Source of the DNA: Aspidiotus rigidus
Lineage: Eukaryota > Arthropoda > Insecta > Hemiptera > Diaspididae
Reading direction: 5' to 3'
Length of the DNA: 64,000 bases
NCBI GenBank assembly: GCA_035079385.1
Contig: JAVHKY010000004.1
Location: forward strand, 21,751,001-21,815,000
Shown piece by piece: positions 11,450-23,279 of the stretch. Numbering within the stretch: position 1 is the first letter of the stretch; the number at the start of each line of letters is the position of its first letter. The translations under genes were made by a program, and so were the position numbers. The notes beneath the pieces are model-generated. The model was not told where the DNA came from, made no database searches, and saw only the letters and a program-made list of their open reading frames with translations.

Positions 11450-14400
11450 TACGTCAGCTGCACAGATACGTCATGCGAACTTGTTCTTACGCTGCTGTTT
11501 TGTACCTCAGATATGCCATTTAAGTACTTTTGTAAATGGCAATGAAAACGCTAAATCATTAGATACTGGAGGCGTTATGACGCTTGGCCGCTTATATGCT
11601 TGCGGCTTCAGAGCAACGCTACCTATGCAAAACGGTTGCGAGAACGGCATACGCTCTTGAATTTATATTTGCGGAGTCCAGTAGGAGCACTAGTGGTGAT
11701 ATCTAGAAAGCACTAAAGGGTGAACATAGTGTTTTTGACCGACCACAAAAGGTTATACATGTGAGATCAATTCAAATATCATTTTATACAGAAAAATGTA
11801 GTGAAAGGAAGTGGTAGGTCTCATAATTATTTTTCAAATGGCTTCAGCTATTTTCGCAAAACTTTTCTCCCATCTTCACCTTTTTGACCGCTGTGTTCTG
11901 CCGCTAGAGATCAGACCCTCTGCTCTCAATCACAGGTAACTGGTTCGTTGAATTTTCTCAAGTTCCTCGTATGTATATAGCTCGAAATTCAAAATTTTTG
12001 TAAGTGCGGATAGAAAATTAAACAACCCACCCACGCCCCCTTCGGAATCGCGGATGGCACGTTTCTCCTCAAAGGTTTGTAAAACACCCTTGAACAGGTT
12101 CTTTATTGAATTTAAAGGGAAACCAGAGACACGAAAAAATAAGCTATTACCAATTTTAGCATCCCAGCGATGCGCGAGACCGTCGATGTGAGAAACAGTA
12201 ATATCCGGAAAACTGATTATTCCCAGCGGGCATATAAATTTACTCCGGCTTTCTTGGGGAAAATTACTATGAATTACATACTATATATGAAGAGTGAGAG
12301 GTATCTAGTATAATTTACGGGACAAAGGTTTGTAATTATTCCAAAAAAAGCTTCTATTGAGTTCGGAGCTGAGTAAAATTCTCTTCTTTCACTTCGTTCA
12401 TCGAAAATGATAAAAACAATTATACGTTTAAAAGACCGACTGTACCTAGACAACAACCTGCAGATCTCATGAAACGCATTCGGTGCACTCTCGATCAAAT
12501 TAGCATACGAAACATCAAACGCAAAACTATTTTTTTCTACGCATATATTTTTTTTTCTGAGGATGTATGTAGAATGAGGGCAACCTTTGATCGTTTCCTT
12601 TCATTCACAATAGAATGTATGGCGTATACTCCCGTCCTTTGAAACTAGATTCGCACGAAGGATGAAAGGTCGCCATTGTAAGATCATTTAAATAGATCGA
12701 AGCGAACGTTTACACATCCGAACAGAATTTAATGAGGTAAACACGATTTTTCACAAGACTTTTGTAACTAGTGAAATAAAAAAAACGACGAAAATTTTTT
12801 TCAACAAGAATCAATTCCACTCGTCAGCCGTGAGGGAAAGTATCAGATATCGGTACTCGAAAAAGTTCGCAAATCTCGAAAACGTCCACTAACAATGAGT
12901 CGAGCATTACTCTCGTAAACTTATCGTCTTTTTGTACTCGAGAATAATGCGAAGAAAAAACAATTCTCAATAATTTATAATCGTCGAAACTTTTGTTGCT
13001 GTCGATTTCGTGATTAGTTGAGTAGGTATTTTTTTCGATGTTAATCGAACTCGAGTTTGTCCAAACTTTTAAAAGTCTTTTAAAACACGGAAAAAATCAA
13101 CGCACATTCACCAAGCGGATTTTTGTGTAAAATCACGTGGTCATTCAAAATTGTGAACTTTTTCTCAGATTAAAAGACGTCTTTCTTTCATACTAGTTGA
13201 AAGAAGGAATGTACGTCATTCTACAAAATATGGTCGACAACCGTCGTGATTTGAGTGCGGAACAAACTTTAAGACGAAATTAGTTTTTTTTTTTACACGC
13301 CACGTTAATGACGTCTTATGCTAGTGGCGAGGCGATGAATAAAATGTCCGCCAAAATTTCGAAACAGTCAACCGCTGATGAAATATTGACTCGAAGAACG
13401 CGATCGCGAGATCGCTTATACGGCGTAATGTTATGCAAAATTATTAACACGTCCCTAATCTACGCTTCCGTCTCGCTAGAACGTGTATAGAGAAGTGAAT
13501 TTTTAAGTAAACAATACCACGTTCTCATTAACCGAGAAAACTGAGACGGGAGACCGGCGGAAAGTAAATCAGCTTATTTGAGAGACGATCAACGAGTTAA
13601 GTCTTCTTTTCGCAACTTCATTTAAATCGAGCGCGACCGGGAATCGAGTTTAAAAAGTTCGAGCGTTCAAGTCGCAAAGAAAATGCGAAATATGTTTCGC
13701 GCACTTTAGTACGTGAAGTCTTTGCTTCTTAATTCTGTTGCCGAGGCACGTCCGTAGTATCGTTTCGCTTCGTCATTCTGGCGATCGAATCGAATCTAGA
13801 AAGTCCTTTCGTAATTATCATAAGCGCATCTACGTCAGTTCCTAGATACTCGGTGATTAAAGAGTTTATAGTGAAACTCGCGTGGGGACTAACCGGAAGA
13901 AATCTGCATTTCGCGAATCACAAATAGAATTTAATTATCGAGATTAATGTCGGATGGACAATTTTTGAATTTTTTATTTCGGTTGAAAGCATTCCGGTTA
14001 TGAGTTTTTCATCGTATTCATAAATATGTGAGTAAAAATTATCTCGGATTTGATCAACCATAAGAGTCACAGAATTATTCGATGAAGTTTTGTGTAATAA
14101 AGCGTGTACATGCATGTGTTTAGGTCAGTTACCCGTTTGTATCGTGATTACGAGGTAAACATAAATGATACGTGAGGAAAGCTCGCGTACGACTGCGAAT
14201 GGAGGAATATTTTACCGCGGAACCATATTTTGTGGAAAATGGTAGAGGAATAATTGATGGTTCCAACGAAAAGGATTGAACTAAAAGCCGAGAATACCTG
14301 GAATTGAACCCAGAACCATTTCTTGGAACGATTATTCTCATAAATTATTCGGATAAATTAAATTGTGCACAATTTCGGTCCCTCATCAGAACAAAACAAA

Positions 14401-15000
14401 TCGAGGGAGGAGATTCATATCTTTAGGTCACAGAGTCCTAGAGCGCACACTCCCTATTTGAATCTGGACTAATCGACAGGGGATAGCGAGGATGACTCTT
14501 TCGAACCCTCTGAATGAGACAGGAGAAGTGTATGTCGACCGCGAAGTACATTTAAGGAAATATACGTAAGTTCTGAAAAACCAAAGGACATCCTTCATCA
14601 ATATCGATACTTTCAGGAAGCTTTTTCTGAAATTAGAGGACTTTCGCTTATCACTCTTACATCACCCAAAAAATATAAACCTCTCTTCAGGACAGCAATA
14701 TCGTTTTCGGGATTCCATTACCGCTCTCTTAATGGGCTTCCAATGGGTTGCCCACCACCCTTCTTCTCCCCTAACTTTGCTTGGATCCTGAGAAAATAGA
14801 ATCGGGTTATCCCTCCTCCAATATACCTTTCCCATCACCCATCTTGTCTATTGATAAACATCTACAGAAATATGAGCTATATTTATAGCCAATGCAGATT
14901 GTGGTGATCAGAATGTAATTTCTTATAAGTAAAAAAACCTACAAATCGAACTCAGCTACAATTTAGGCAAAGGTAACCGAAATCGAGTTCAGAAATTTCT
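11450..15000. other. No recognisable gene
   Basis: About 3.5 kb of AT-rich sequence. ORFs are short, low-complexity or antisense to each other, and none shows a domain I recognise. A GC-richer stretch starts at 15000 and is also unassigned. Confidence 0.5.
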
Positions 15001-15554
15001 AGCTCGTCGTCGTCGTGTCCTTTGCCCGCGGTGGGCCTAGTGGCCCGTCGGCGTTGAGGAAGCTGAGCTGGACTCAGATGTGTCAATCAATTTCCTTCTT
15101 GGTCTTCCTATATTTCGTTTCGTCGTTGGTGTATATTCCAAGGCCATCTTTGGTGATCTTGATTTTCTGGAATCCTAAAATATATTTCTCGGTTACAGAA
15201 TCTACCAAGAGCTCATTCTAAAAAAAGACTCGCTGTTTGCGAAGTCTCTATCATTAACTACTGAAGCAATTACGGCCTGCCGTTGATGAGTCAATAATTG
15301 CATTAAGGTTTTTTATTGCAAGGATAATCTTAGAAAAATACAGTCTCCATCTCGATGTCGTTGATTTCCTGGAAATGTGAATTAAATTCGTTGACCTTGA
15401 CCTATCGCAGCATCGTGTACGAAAATACAGAAGATGTAAGAGAAATATGCTCAATTCTTAGACGATCCTACACAGGACCGTTGAGAGCCAAATCTGCTAT
15501 CAGAGCACGGCCGTGATCAGAGGATCCACATCAAGGCTGAAAACCCCTATTTTT

Positions 15555-15834
15555 AGCGGAGAACCCGCTATCCCTTTTGTTGGGGGGGGGGGGGGGGGGT
15601 ACTTCCAGAAAATTTTCGTCCGCGAGCGCGGGTGCAAGCGGTCGAGGTTGATGACGTCATGGAGAGGGGGGATGGCTTGGAAAAATTTCGACCCCTAAGC
15701 TATATATGATAGGAGGGGGACTTGCAGACTCTAGGATTTTCTATATTTTCTACCTTTTGAAAGACCTCCCGCAGTGGAATACGGGTCTTGCGGGTTCCCC
15801 GCTCGCCGTTGCAAAACTTGCAACGGCATCCCAA
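15555..15834 (+). mobile_element. Helentron-like family A, minimal copy (HINE-type)
   Basis: It starts AGCGGAGAACCCGCTATCC, itself a small hairpin. An 18-nt G run follows at 15582-15599, then AGAAAATTTTCGTCCGCGAG and a single 45-bp minisatellite unit (about 15675-15720). The 3' end carries GCGGGTTCCCCGCT at 15790, the inverted counterpart of the start, followed by a hairpin of GCCGTTGCAA with TTGCAACGGC and then CCCAA-T. Sub-terminal inverted repeats, a central minisatellite and a 3' hairpin are the plan of Helentron-derived HINE/DINE-1 elements (established for that group); the assignment here is inference. Confidence 0.7.
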
Positions 15835-15943
15835 TTGTTTTCCAAGTTCTGGGATCAAATTAATGAGACCGATTCCTTGAGAAAAGAAACTGACCCTGAG
15901 AAGTTGGAACGTTAACGTCATTTTTTGATTATTCGTTTCATTT

Positions 15944-16720
15944 GTGGTTCACATAGCGAATGTAAGAAGACGGTTCATTGAGTTTTCCGGTTCCAGTTCT
16001 GAGGCCTGGGTCATTTGGAATGTTTGTGGCAGTGTGCGTTGGTTGAAAGCAGGTTCTCAATTCTATTCAGCTGTTCACGAGTTTGAGTATCAGGTCGAAA
16101 TAGTTGATGGTCTCATTGCCCTCTTCCACTGCACTGTGAATTTGATGCTTCCATTCATCGCATTCGTTTACCCTTCCCAGAGTGAGCTAGGTACATGGAC
16201 AACCCGTGTGCTAATACGCGACCTTGATGAGTGGATGGACCGACACCATGGTCAGCTGAACTTTCACCTGACGCAGGTGTTAAGCGGCCATGGCTGCTTC
16301 AACAAGTGAGTTAAAGAAAGTTGAGCAGGCAACGTGTTCGCACTGTAACCAAAAGCGGGATGATGGACCACAACACACCTTATTTGAGTGTTAGGTGTGG
16401 AGACGTGAGCGGGACGAGCTTAGTCGGTCTCTTCAAGAGATCGAGGTAGATGAAGCGCTCGACCCGAGTAGCCTGGTACCCACCATGCTAGGTTCCGAAG
16501 AAGCATGGAACCAGGTGTCTGCATTTGCAGCCCCCATTATGAAGAGGAAGATGGACCAGGAATGGAATAGGCAAATGCAGAACCACGCTATGGCCTACTC
16601 AACACCTGTGTACCATCAACATCCAGATCTGCAGGAAGAAGAGGACTACGATCATCCCTGAAGAAAGAAGTAGATGAAGAAACTCCAACAGTGACCTGTG
16701 GTGTTGTTGTTGTGTGTGTT
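15944..16720 (+). pseudogene. R1-type LINE ORF2 C-terminus
   Basis: The plus-strand readings give WTTRVLIRDLDEWMDRHHG and LNFHLTQVLSGHGCF, then after a +1 frame change ATCSHCNQKRDDGPQHTLFE. This places CX2CX9HX4C at 16335-16391, followed by an in-frame TAG and VWRRERDELSRSL. A C-terminal CCHC with FxLTQxLSGHGxF just before it is typical of R1-clade LINEs. It ends with a GTT/GT-rich tail abutting the Helentron-like element at 16721. Only the 3' portion remains. Confidence 0.85.
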
Positions 16721-17359
16721 AGCGGAGAACCCGCTATCCATTTTGTTAGGAGATTACATCCTCAGAAAACGTCCGCGTCCGCAGGTTAGGTTAGGTTACG
16801 GGACTTGGAAGAATTTCGAGTCTCGAGCTATATATGATAGGAGGGGGACTTGGAAGAATTTCAAGTCTCGAGCTATATATGAAAGGATCTCGAGCTATAT
16901 ATGAAAGGAGGGGGACTTAGAAGAATTTCGAGTCTCGAGCTATATATGATAGGAGGGGGACTTAGAAGAATTTCAAGTCTCGAGCTATATATGAAAGGAG
17001 GGGGACTTGGAAGAATTTCGAGTCTCAAGCTATATATAATAGGGGGGGGGACTTGGAAGAATTTCAAGTCTCGAGCTATATATAATAGGGGGGGGGGACT
17101 TGGAAGAATTTCGAGTCTCGAACTATATATGATAGGAGGGGGACTTGGAAGAATTGTGACTTCCGAGCTATATATGATAGAAGGGGGACTTAGAAGAATT
17201 TCGACTCTCGAGCTATATATGATAGGAGGGAATGTAGAATGATAATTTCGATTTGAATTATATGACAGGATTATCAACTCAGTTCCACACCACCTGAGAG
17301 GTCGAGTTAAGGAATTGCGGGTTCCCCGCTGCCATTGCAACGTCTGCAATGGCTTCTAA
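16721..17359 (+). mobile_element. Helentron-like family A, 10-unit minisatellite copy
   Basis: It begins AGCGGAGAACCCGCTATCC and contains GTTAGGTTAGGTTACGGG, then about ten 45-bp units (GAGCTATATATGATAGGAGG GGGACTTGG AAGAATTTCGAGTCTC, one unit truncated to 21 bp). The 3' part has GCGGGTTCCCCGCT at 17317-17330, a hairpin with 9-bp arms (GCCATTGCA and TGCAATGGC) at 17331-17353, and CTAA followed by a T run. Because 45 is a multiple of three, the array makes long meaningless ORFs on both strands. Confidence 0.75.
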
Positions 17360-17616
17360 TTTTTTTCTTATGTTTTTTTGCGTGCGAGGGGGGGCACTGT
17401 AGCTTGGCGAGCAACTTGGCAGTTGCCGAGTAGAAGAGGGGGTTCGCAAGGGAGATTCCTCCTTCACTGAAGTTATACCCGAAAGGGTCGATTCCGGTGT
17501 TGGAGGAAACAATATTAAATGCATACGCAACCCGCACCTACTCCATCATGGATGACGGGCGGTGCTGCACGTGCAACACACAGGCGAATTATCATTAAAA
17601 AAAAATATAAAAAAAA
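17360..17616. other. Spacer between two inverted Helentron-like copies
   Basis: A GC-richer stretch with G runs (GAGGGGGGGCAC) and direct repeats of GAGG/AGGG words, bounded by T- and A-rich tracts. Two overlapping minus-strand ORFs show no known motif. It could be captured host or LINE sequence; I do not recognise it. Confidence 0.4.
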
Positions 17617-18021
17617 TTAGAAGCCATTGCAGACGTTGCAATGGCAGCGGGGAACCCGTTGTTCCTTAACTCGACCTCTCAGGTGGTGTGGAACTGAGTT
17701 GATAATCCTGGCCTATCATATATAGTTCGAGGCTCGAAATTCTTCTAAGTCCCCCTCCTATCATGTATAGCTCGAGACTCGAAATTCTTCTAAATCTTCT
17801 AAGTCCCCCTCCTATCATATATAGCTCGAAAGTCACGATTCTTCCAAGTCCCCCTCCTATTATATATAGCTCGAGACTTGAAATTCTTCTAAGTCCCCCT
17901 CCTATCATATATAGCTCGAGACTCGAAATTCTTCTAAGTCCCGTAACCTAACCTAACCTGCGGACGTGGACGTTTTCTGAGGATGTAATCTCCTAACAAA
18001 ATGGATAGCGGGTTCCCCGCT
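17617..18021 (-). mobile_element. Helentron-like family A, inverted partner copy
   Basis: The same element as 16721-17359, on the minus strand. It begins at 18021 with AGCGGGGAACCCGCTATCC and the AGAAAACGTCC block, has five 45-bp units, and ends at 17617 after the GCCATTGCA hairpin and CTAA. The two copies lie tail to tail around a 257-bp spacer (17360-17616). The outer end abuts the PLE-C remnant at 18022. Confidence 0.75.
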
Positions 18022-18640
18022 AAAAAATCGTTTACTCTTAGTGCCTGACCATAAAATTGAGATATCATCTACGTATCTAGTCCAGTGTTTTTCCAACGCC
18101 TTGTTTTCCATGTCATCTTCGCCAGTATTGGTGACAGCGGTGATCCTATCGCTAGTCCTTCTTTCTGGCTGCAGAACTTGTCATTGAATAGGGCCCACAG
18201 TCTCTTCCGATATTTTAATGTACTTTAGCCCATCAGGATTTGGATAGTACCTATTTATTGTTTCATAGCTGGGTGAGAAGTTCTTCCTTTGATGTGAAAC
18301 CAAACCTGTTTATTGCGTTGAAGGATGCCAGTTTGCAGTTACGTTTGATTTGGTCCTTGTCCAATCTGTCTATTACCTAGCTCCTTGTTGTTTCTGATGC
18401 TTTGTTTAGGTACAAATTGTTACAAAATGATATTGCGGAGGTAGACTCTTGAATAATGTAAAGATTATTTGGACGAGAGAACCTACTAGCTAATACTCGT
18501 ACAAATGAAGCACATGCGTGAAAGAGTGAACCAATCGTGTCGGGCTAGCCAATAAGATCACAGTATTACATTATAAGAACTAATGTTCGAGGCCTTGTTC
18601 CTTGATAGCGATACAACTGATGGAAATTAAAGCTAACTAA
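18022..18640 (-). pseudogene. PLE-C: Penelope-like RT remnant with 5' flank
   Basis: Minus-strand readings give NDKFCSQKEGLAIGSPLSP (RT motif 4) and HWTRYVDDISILWSGT with catalytic YVDD, close to PLE-D (NDKFYSQEKGLAMGSPLSP and HWARYVDDILIVWSGT). At 18530-18600 the minus strand repeats the PLE-D upstream flank (CTTATTGGCT, then GATTGGTTCACTCT). The element is cut off just after YVDD by the Helentron-like copy ending at 18021. Confidence 0.85.
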
Positions 18641-21590
18641 TGAAGTTAAGTAGTGCACTCAAAATATTTTCAACATTCGTGATCAGTTATCAACATAAAG
18701 ACCATTTTTCTCGACTCCTATCGTTGATAAACAAAAAAGTTGTACCGATTTCATTGCAAGAATGGATGTATAGACTGGTCCCTTGAAAACAATTCATGTC
18801 AACTTCAACTGAACGCTATTTTTGATAAATCTGGTAGAATTTTTAATCATTCATTATTTTCTTGAATTAGAGATTGTATCCAGCGTGAAAAGTTACACTA
18901 TGGCCGAATAGAAAAAATATTGCTACGATTCTAAGGCGACTTCACAACCACCATTGTAATAACTTACAACAGCCTTCGTGACAAGTAAAATGCCCTTGAA
19001 CGCTCACCAAATTTGTGTAAAATCTCTATCAACGTTCTTCAACCGTCATAGTGAAAGTGTTCCCGAAAATCTTAATGCGACCGGGAGTCAAGCTTTGGAT
19101 CCTTCAGTGCCCATAAAATCGAAAAATGAGTATTTCTATGTATACTCAACATAATACTCATTCGTCCTTGTCTATTTGTACACTTTGTCTGAAGGTCTCG
19201 AGGTAGACATTTCGTCCGTAACCGTAATTTCGAATTGTTAATTTAGACACCTATAGTTTTTACACGCCACTTCTACTTCGCCTCGCGCGATTTTTGTAAA
19301 ACAAAAACCCGCATAAATCCACACCAACATTCGTATACGAAAACGATAGAATCTTTTCAACAAAATAGATCTACGAGAACGTTCGCTTAAATTCGTCGAC
19401 AAGAGAAGTCTACGATGACGCCACGGGAGGACCTGTTACTCGACGACCTTGAAATAGCGAGCGTGAACTACATTTACGTGATTAAGTTGCGCGTCCGAGA
19501 AAATTGTATAACCTTTCGAATTTGACTTCGTTGGGAAAGATTTCTCCTCGGCGGAAAATAGAAAAGCGAATGTTTTAAGACAGGCCTCTTTATACGAGCC
19601 AATCGTACCTTGTTAAATTCGCGTTTCACCCATTGATATTCTTGAAGCGTAAATTATTCGCCAAATTACTAGCGCTCATTACGAGGCGTCGCGGTATCTC
19701 AATCTTTGTTTACTGTTCATGAGAAAAGGGTTCCTCACCAGTCGGTTGGACGAATTTTGTATATTAATATTATAACAAACAGTCATAATAATTTCCCAGC
19801 TCGATTCTCGACGCCATTAAAGTTTCATTTTCTGTTGCGAACATCTTTTCAAAATTTAACTAACTATTCGTGAAATGAGGATTATTGTTTTCCGAGATAG
19901 GAAAAAAGTCCTTATTTACGACCAATTTTGTTCATCACTCTTAGCATCCGTAAGTTTGAGAATTTGTAACTGATATTTGGTATTAAAGTTCATTCATGCG
20001 ATAAATAAAGCAGTTCCGCATTCAATTTCTAATAATTTGACTCAAATATCGGTATATTCTCGTGTAAGATATTTCCTTTTCATTCGTAAGACCAGGATTT
20101 AAATCGCAGTTTTTCTAAAAATGTCACCCTTCTAGCGCGATAAACGCGAAGGAGCTTATTTAAAGCTTTTCTTACTCATAAATTCGTGATAAAATTTCAC
20201 CCCCTAACCTGCCCTAATATTGGAGAAATATTCCACGTGCGAAACGTTTCAACGTGTGTGAATGAAGGAAGGAAATGTGTATCGTAATACGAGTAGCACG
20301 AGTGTAGGCTTGAAAAATTTTTGGAAACTTTTATCACGCGACTTTTTTCTCGTAATTTATCGCATCTTAGCAGTTGGGGCTCGGTGCGGAAAATATGCCA
20401 CGTGAATCGTGGAACGAGGGACTGTTCGCTCGTGAGTCTTCTTGGTAATGAAAAATATTTTGACCGCAAATCCTTCACCTTGACTCGAAAATTCCATTGT
20501 AATTCGTTAGAAATCCTTAAAGGGCCTCCAAAAATTACGATAAGAGATTCCAATGACAACTCTTTTGATTGGTTTCTCGTAGCCATATTTCGGAGCGAAA
20601 TGACTTGACGTCGAATTGACATGGATTGGGAGTCAATACGAGTACGTATGGCTTAAGGGACCTCTGTTGATATTTTTTAATGAGAAACACACGTTGTATG
20701 AGAAAAAACTTTCGCTAGGAATCTTTCGCTCTTTGTACTCTTTCTTTAGTCGTGAGACTTGAAAAATTTTAATTTTGAACCACCTACTCGAAATCTGGAC
20801 TGTGGTACTCAGGCTAGATCGCCTCGTGAAAGAGGTTCTGTTTTCCTCTCAATTCTGAACCTGTACTCATTTGTCTCCAAAGTAATGCGTTCGCTTGTTT
20901 TTTTTTTTCTCGTGCACTCGAAGTGTTCATTGGATATTGAGTTGAAATAGTGAAGACAGAAATATAAGGAAAATCGAAATTACGCGAACAAAAGAACAAA
21001 CGAGATGAGTATAAGAGATGCATCTACTCGTACGTATTCAACAGCATGTCAACACGCTTTCCACAATGCTAGCTCATTTGTACGTAGTACTACTGGCTAT
21101 CGTTGTTCGATTTCTGGTCATTTTCCGTTATAAATTTATTCTGATTTTGTCTCGTATTTGACGTTGAAAGCAAAAAAATGGAAGAACAGAGCGAGAACGA
21201 GACAGAAAAAAAAGGAAGAGCACATCGTAGGAGGGTACCTGTGAACGTTTCTGAATCACACATTGATTTTTGCTCTACGGAATTTTCCTTCGCGTTGAAG
21301 ATATTTCCATCACTAATGGATTTAAAAATCTCTATCTTCTTTAAAGCGATGTCGAGTGTGGCAAGGGCCAACTTTTCTGAAGTACTTGAGCGAATGGCTT
21401 GTGCTAAGATGTTTTATATTTTTCGGTTTATATCAGTTTACCTCACCAACCTACGACTGGTATTTAAACTTTACTCTTCGAATCGCTACGAAAAAGTTAT
21501 TAACTTTTATAATATGGAAATAAGAGTACTTCTGGGTATCGCCCCATTATCAGTTGTGTTGCTACTGAAGAGCGAGGCCTTAAACATGAG
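18640..21590. other. No recognisable gene
   Basis: AT-rich sequence with overlapping unrecognised ORFs, the longest 20197-20622 (-, 141 codons) and 21178-21627 (+, 149 codons). Neither shows a domain, a convincing start context or flanking splice sites that I can defend. Confidence 0.45.
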
Positions 21591-21599
21591 TTTTCATAG

Positions 21600-23260
21600 T
21601 ATAACGCGGTGGTCCTATTGGCTATAACAATACTGTGTTGTGATTGGTTCACTCTTAGAATATATTAATTTTTACAATATAAAAGTGCACTGTGTTCTTA
21701 TTGGCTATGACGTGCTACTTTGTGATTGTTTTACTCTGTCTTGAAAGTATGGCCATTAGCTGCGAACAAGAAATCCAAACCGTGGAATACGATGTGAGAC
21801 CAGAAGTCCGAACTAGTGTTGGCAAAATACTGTTGGACATGAAGGAGATTATGTACCAATCCGAAAACAGAACGCGAGCAATGCAGGGGAAGATCACAAG
21901 TCTAAAAAAGAAGATCCGACAGAACAATCTAATTTTTACAAAGGCGGACAGAGGTAACGCGGTAGTGGTAATGGAGAAGGAGGACCACACACAAAAAGTT
22001 GAGTTGTACACCGAAAAGAATGGATACCAAGCCGACCCAGAAGCAACAGAATACGTTGACAGCTGTGTTGAAAGAGATCAATGTACCTGGCGATGAAAGG
22101 TCGCTTGATATGAACCCGGTAGCACCGAAATTCATGGGGTTTGTAAAACTCCTCGAAGCGAACCGTCCGATGAGACCACTGGTCAATACCATCTAGTCAC
22201 CATGTTACAAGATAGCGAAGATTGTAGCCACATTCCTAAAAGAAAACTAGCAGTCTGCACCCAGACGAAGCTTCAGAAACGACGGAGAGCTGATTGAGCA
22301 ACTAGACAAGTATGAAATCAAAAATAACGACAATCTGGTATCCTTTGATGTGGCAATCAAAGGAGGAATTTATCGCCTTGCTCCGAAACAACAGGGATCA
22401 TGGGAACTTCGATGAGCCGAAGTACTCCAAAATAGTGGAAGAAATTTTGAGCCAGAACTACTGCTGCTTAAATGACAAGTTCTATAGCCAGGAAAAGGGA
22501 CTCGCGATGGGATCACCGCTATCACCGATACAGGCGGAAATATTTGAAGATACTGAAGGGCTGCAAGTTCAAAATCTCGATCAAACACTGGGCCAGATAT
22601 GTAGATGATATTCTAATTGTGTGGTCAGGCACTAATAGAGAAAGCATCAAATTCACAGTAGAAAAGGGCAATGAGATCTTCAACTATTTCGATCTAACAG
22701 TCACGCTGCTAAACAACCGGATAGAATACAAAATCTAAAGGAAGCCGACGCATGCGAATACCACTATCCCAGGCACAACTTAGCAACCAGAACTACTGCT
22801 ATCGAGCAATTTCTATTAAAAAAACGAGATAGTAAAGCAGATCGCAGAAACCAACGGCTACTACAGAGGTGTGTTGGAGGAAGTCTTTGGGAAAATGGAA
22901 GCTAAGAAGGGAACCCATTATGGTACGACGAAAAAGTATTCCGGACTGTCTAAGGAAGAACAGCATAATGGAGAAGGAATATACAAGTAGAAAATGGCAC
23001 TAAGAGAGGAAAATTCTGGGTAAAAAATGGAGATTGCAAGGGCAAAGAGGAAAAAAGCTAGTGCCTTAAACAATGTAATCAAATAATCACATTTGACAGC
23101 GAAAAATTATTCAGCCTGGTGATCGGATGAAAGAAGAAGAACAGAATGAACCAATAAGATGGCAGCAAACCTGGTAGCCAATAGAAACGCAGTACATTGG
23201 TCAACAAAGTGAACCAATCGCAAAGTAAGCTGTCATAGCCAGTTGGTGTAGGCAAATAAG
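21600..23260 (+). mobile_element. PLE-D: Penelope-like element, RT part
   Basis: A plus-strand PLE with an upstream flank (ATTGGCTATAACAA, GATTGGTTCACTCTTAG) at 21615-21660, a decayed RT, and a 3' untranslated stretch at 23050-23230. The upstream flank reappears in inverted orientation at 24125-24178, so the element was probably bounded by inverted terminal segments, as PLEs often are. No GIY-YIG domain is visible before the 3' flank; it is either lost or never present. Confidence 0.8.
21770..22960 (+). pseudogene. PLE-D reverse transcriptase (frameshifted)
   Basis: Readings in order: ITSLKKKIRQNNLIFTKADR then GNAVVVMEKEDHTQKV (N-terminal signature); PKFMGFVKLLEANRPMRPLV (replacing the usual GLPKxHK..RP); NLVSFDVAIKG; NDKFYSQEKGLAMGSPLSP; HWARYVDDILIVWSGTN; FNYFDLTVTLLNNRIEYKI; RKPTHANTTIPG; and IVKQIAETNGYYRGVLEEVF. 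The frame changes at least four times. The same family includes PLE-B and PLE-C in this window. Confidence 0.87.
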
Positions 23261-23279
23261 AAAAAAAAAAAAAAAAAAA

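Noticed and set aside
16786..16801. TTAGG-type telomere repeat
   Set aside because: Only about three units, and present in both arms of the Helentron-like pair, so it is part of that repeat and not a telomere.
16873..17951. Long ORFs with 15-residue repeats (MIGGGLRRISSLELY-like, and PPIIYSSRLEILLS on the other strand)
   Set aside because: The 45-bp unit is a multiple of three and free of stops in several frames on both strands, so long repeat proteins appear by chance. Units vary freely at all codon positions.
20197..21627. Unusually long ORFs on both strands (141 and 149 codons)
   Set aside because: No recognised motif, overlapping frames on the opposite strand, and no exon boundaries that could be defended. 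Left as unassigned.
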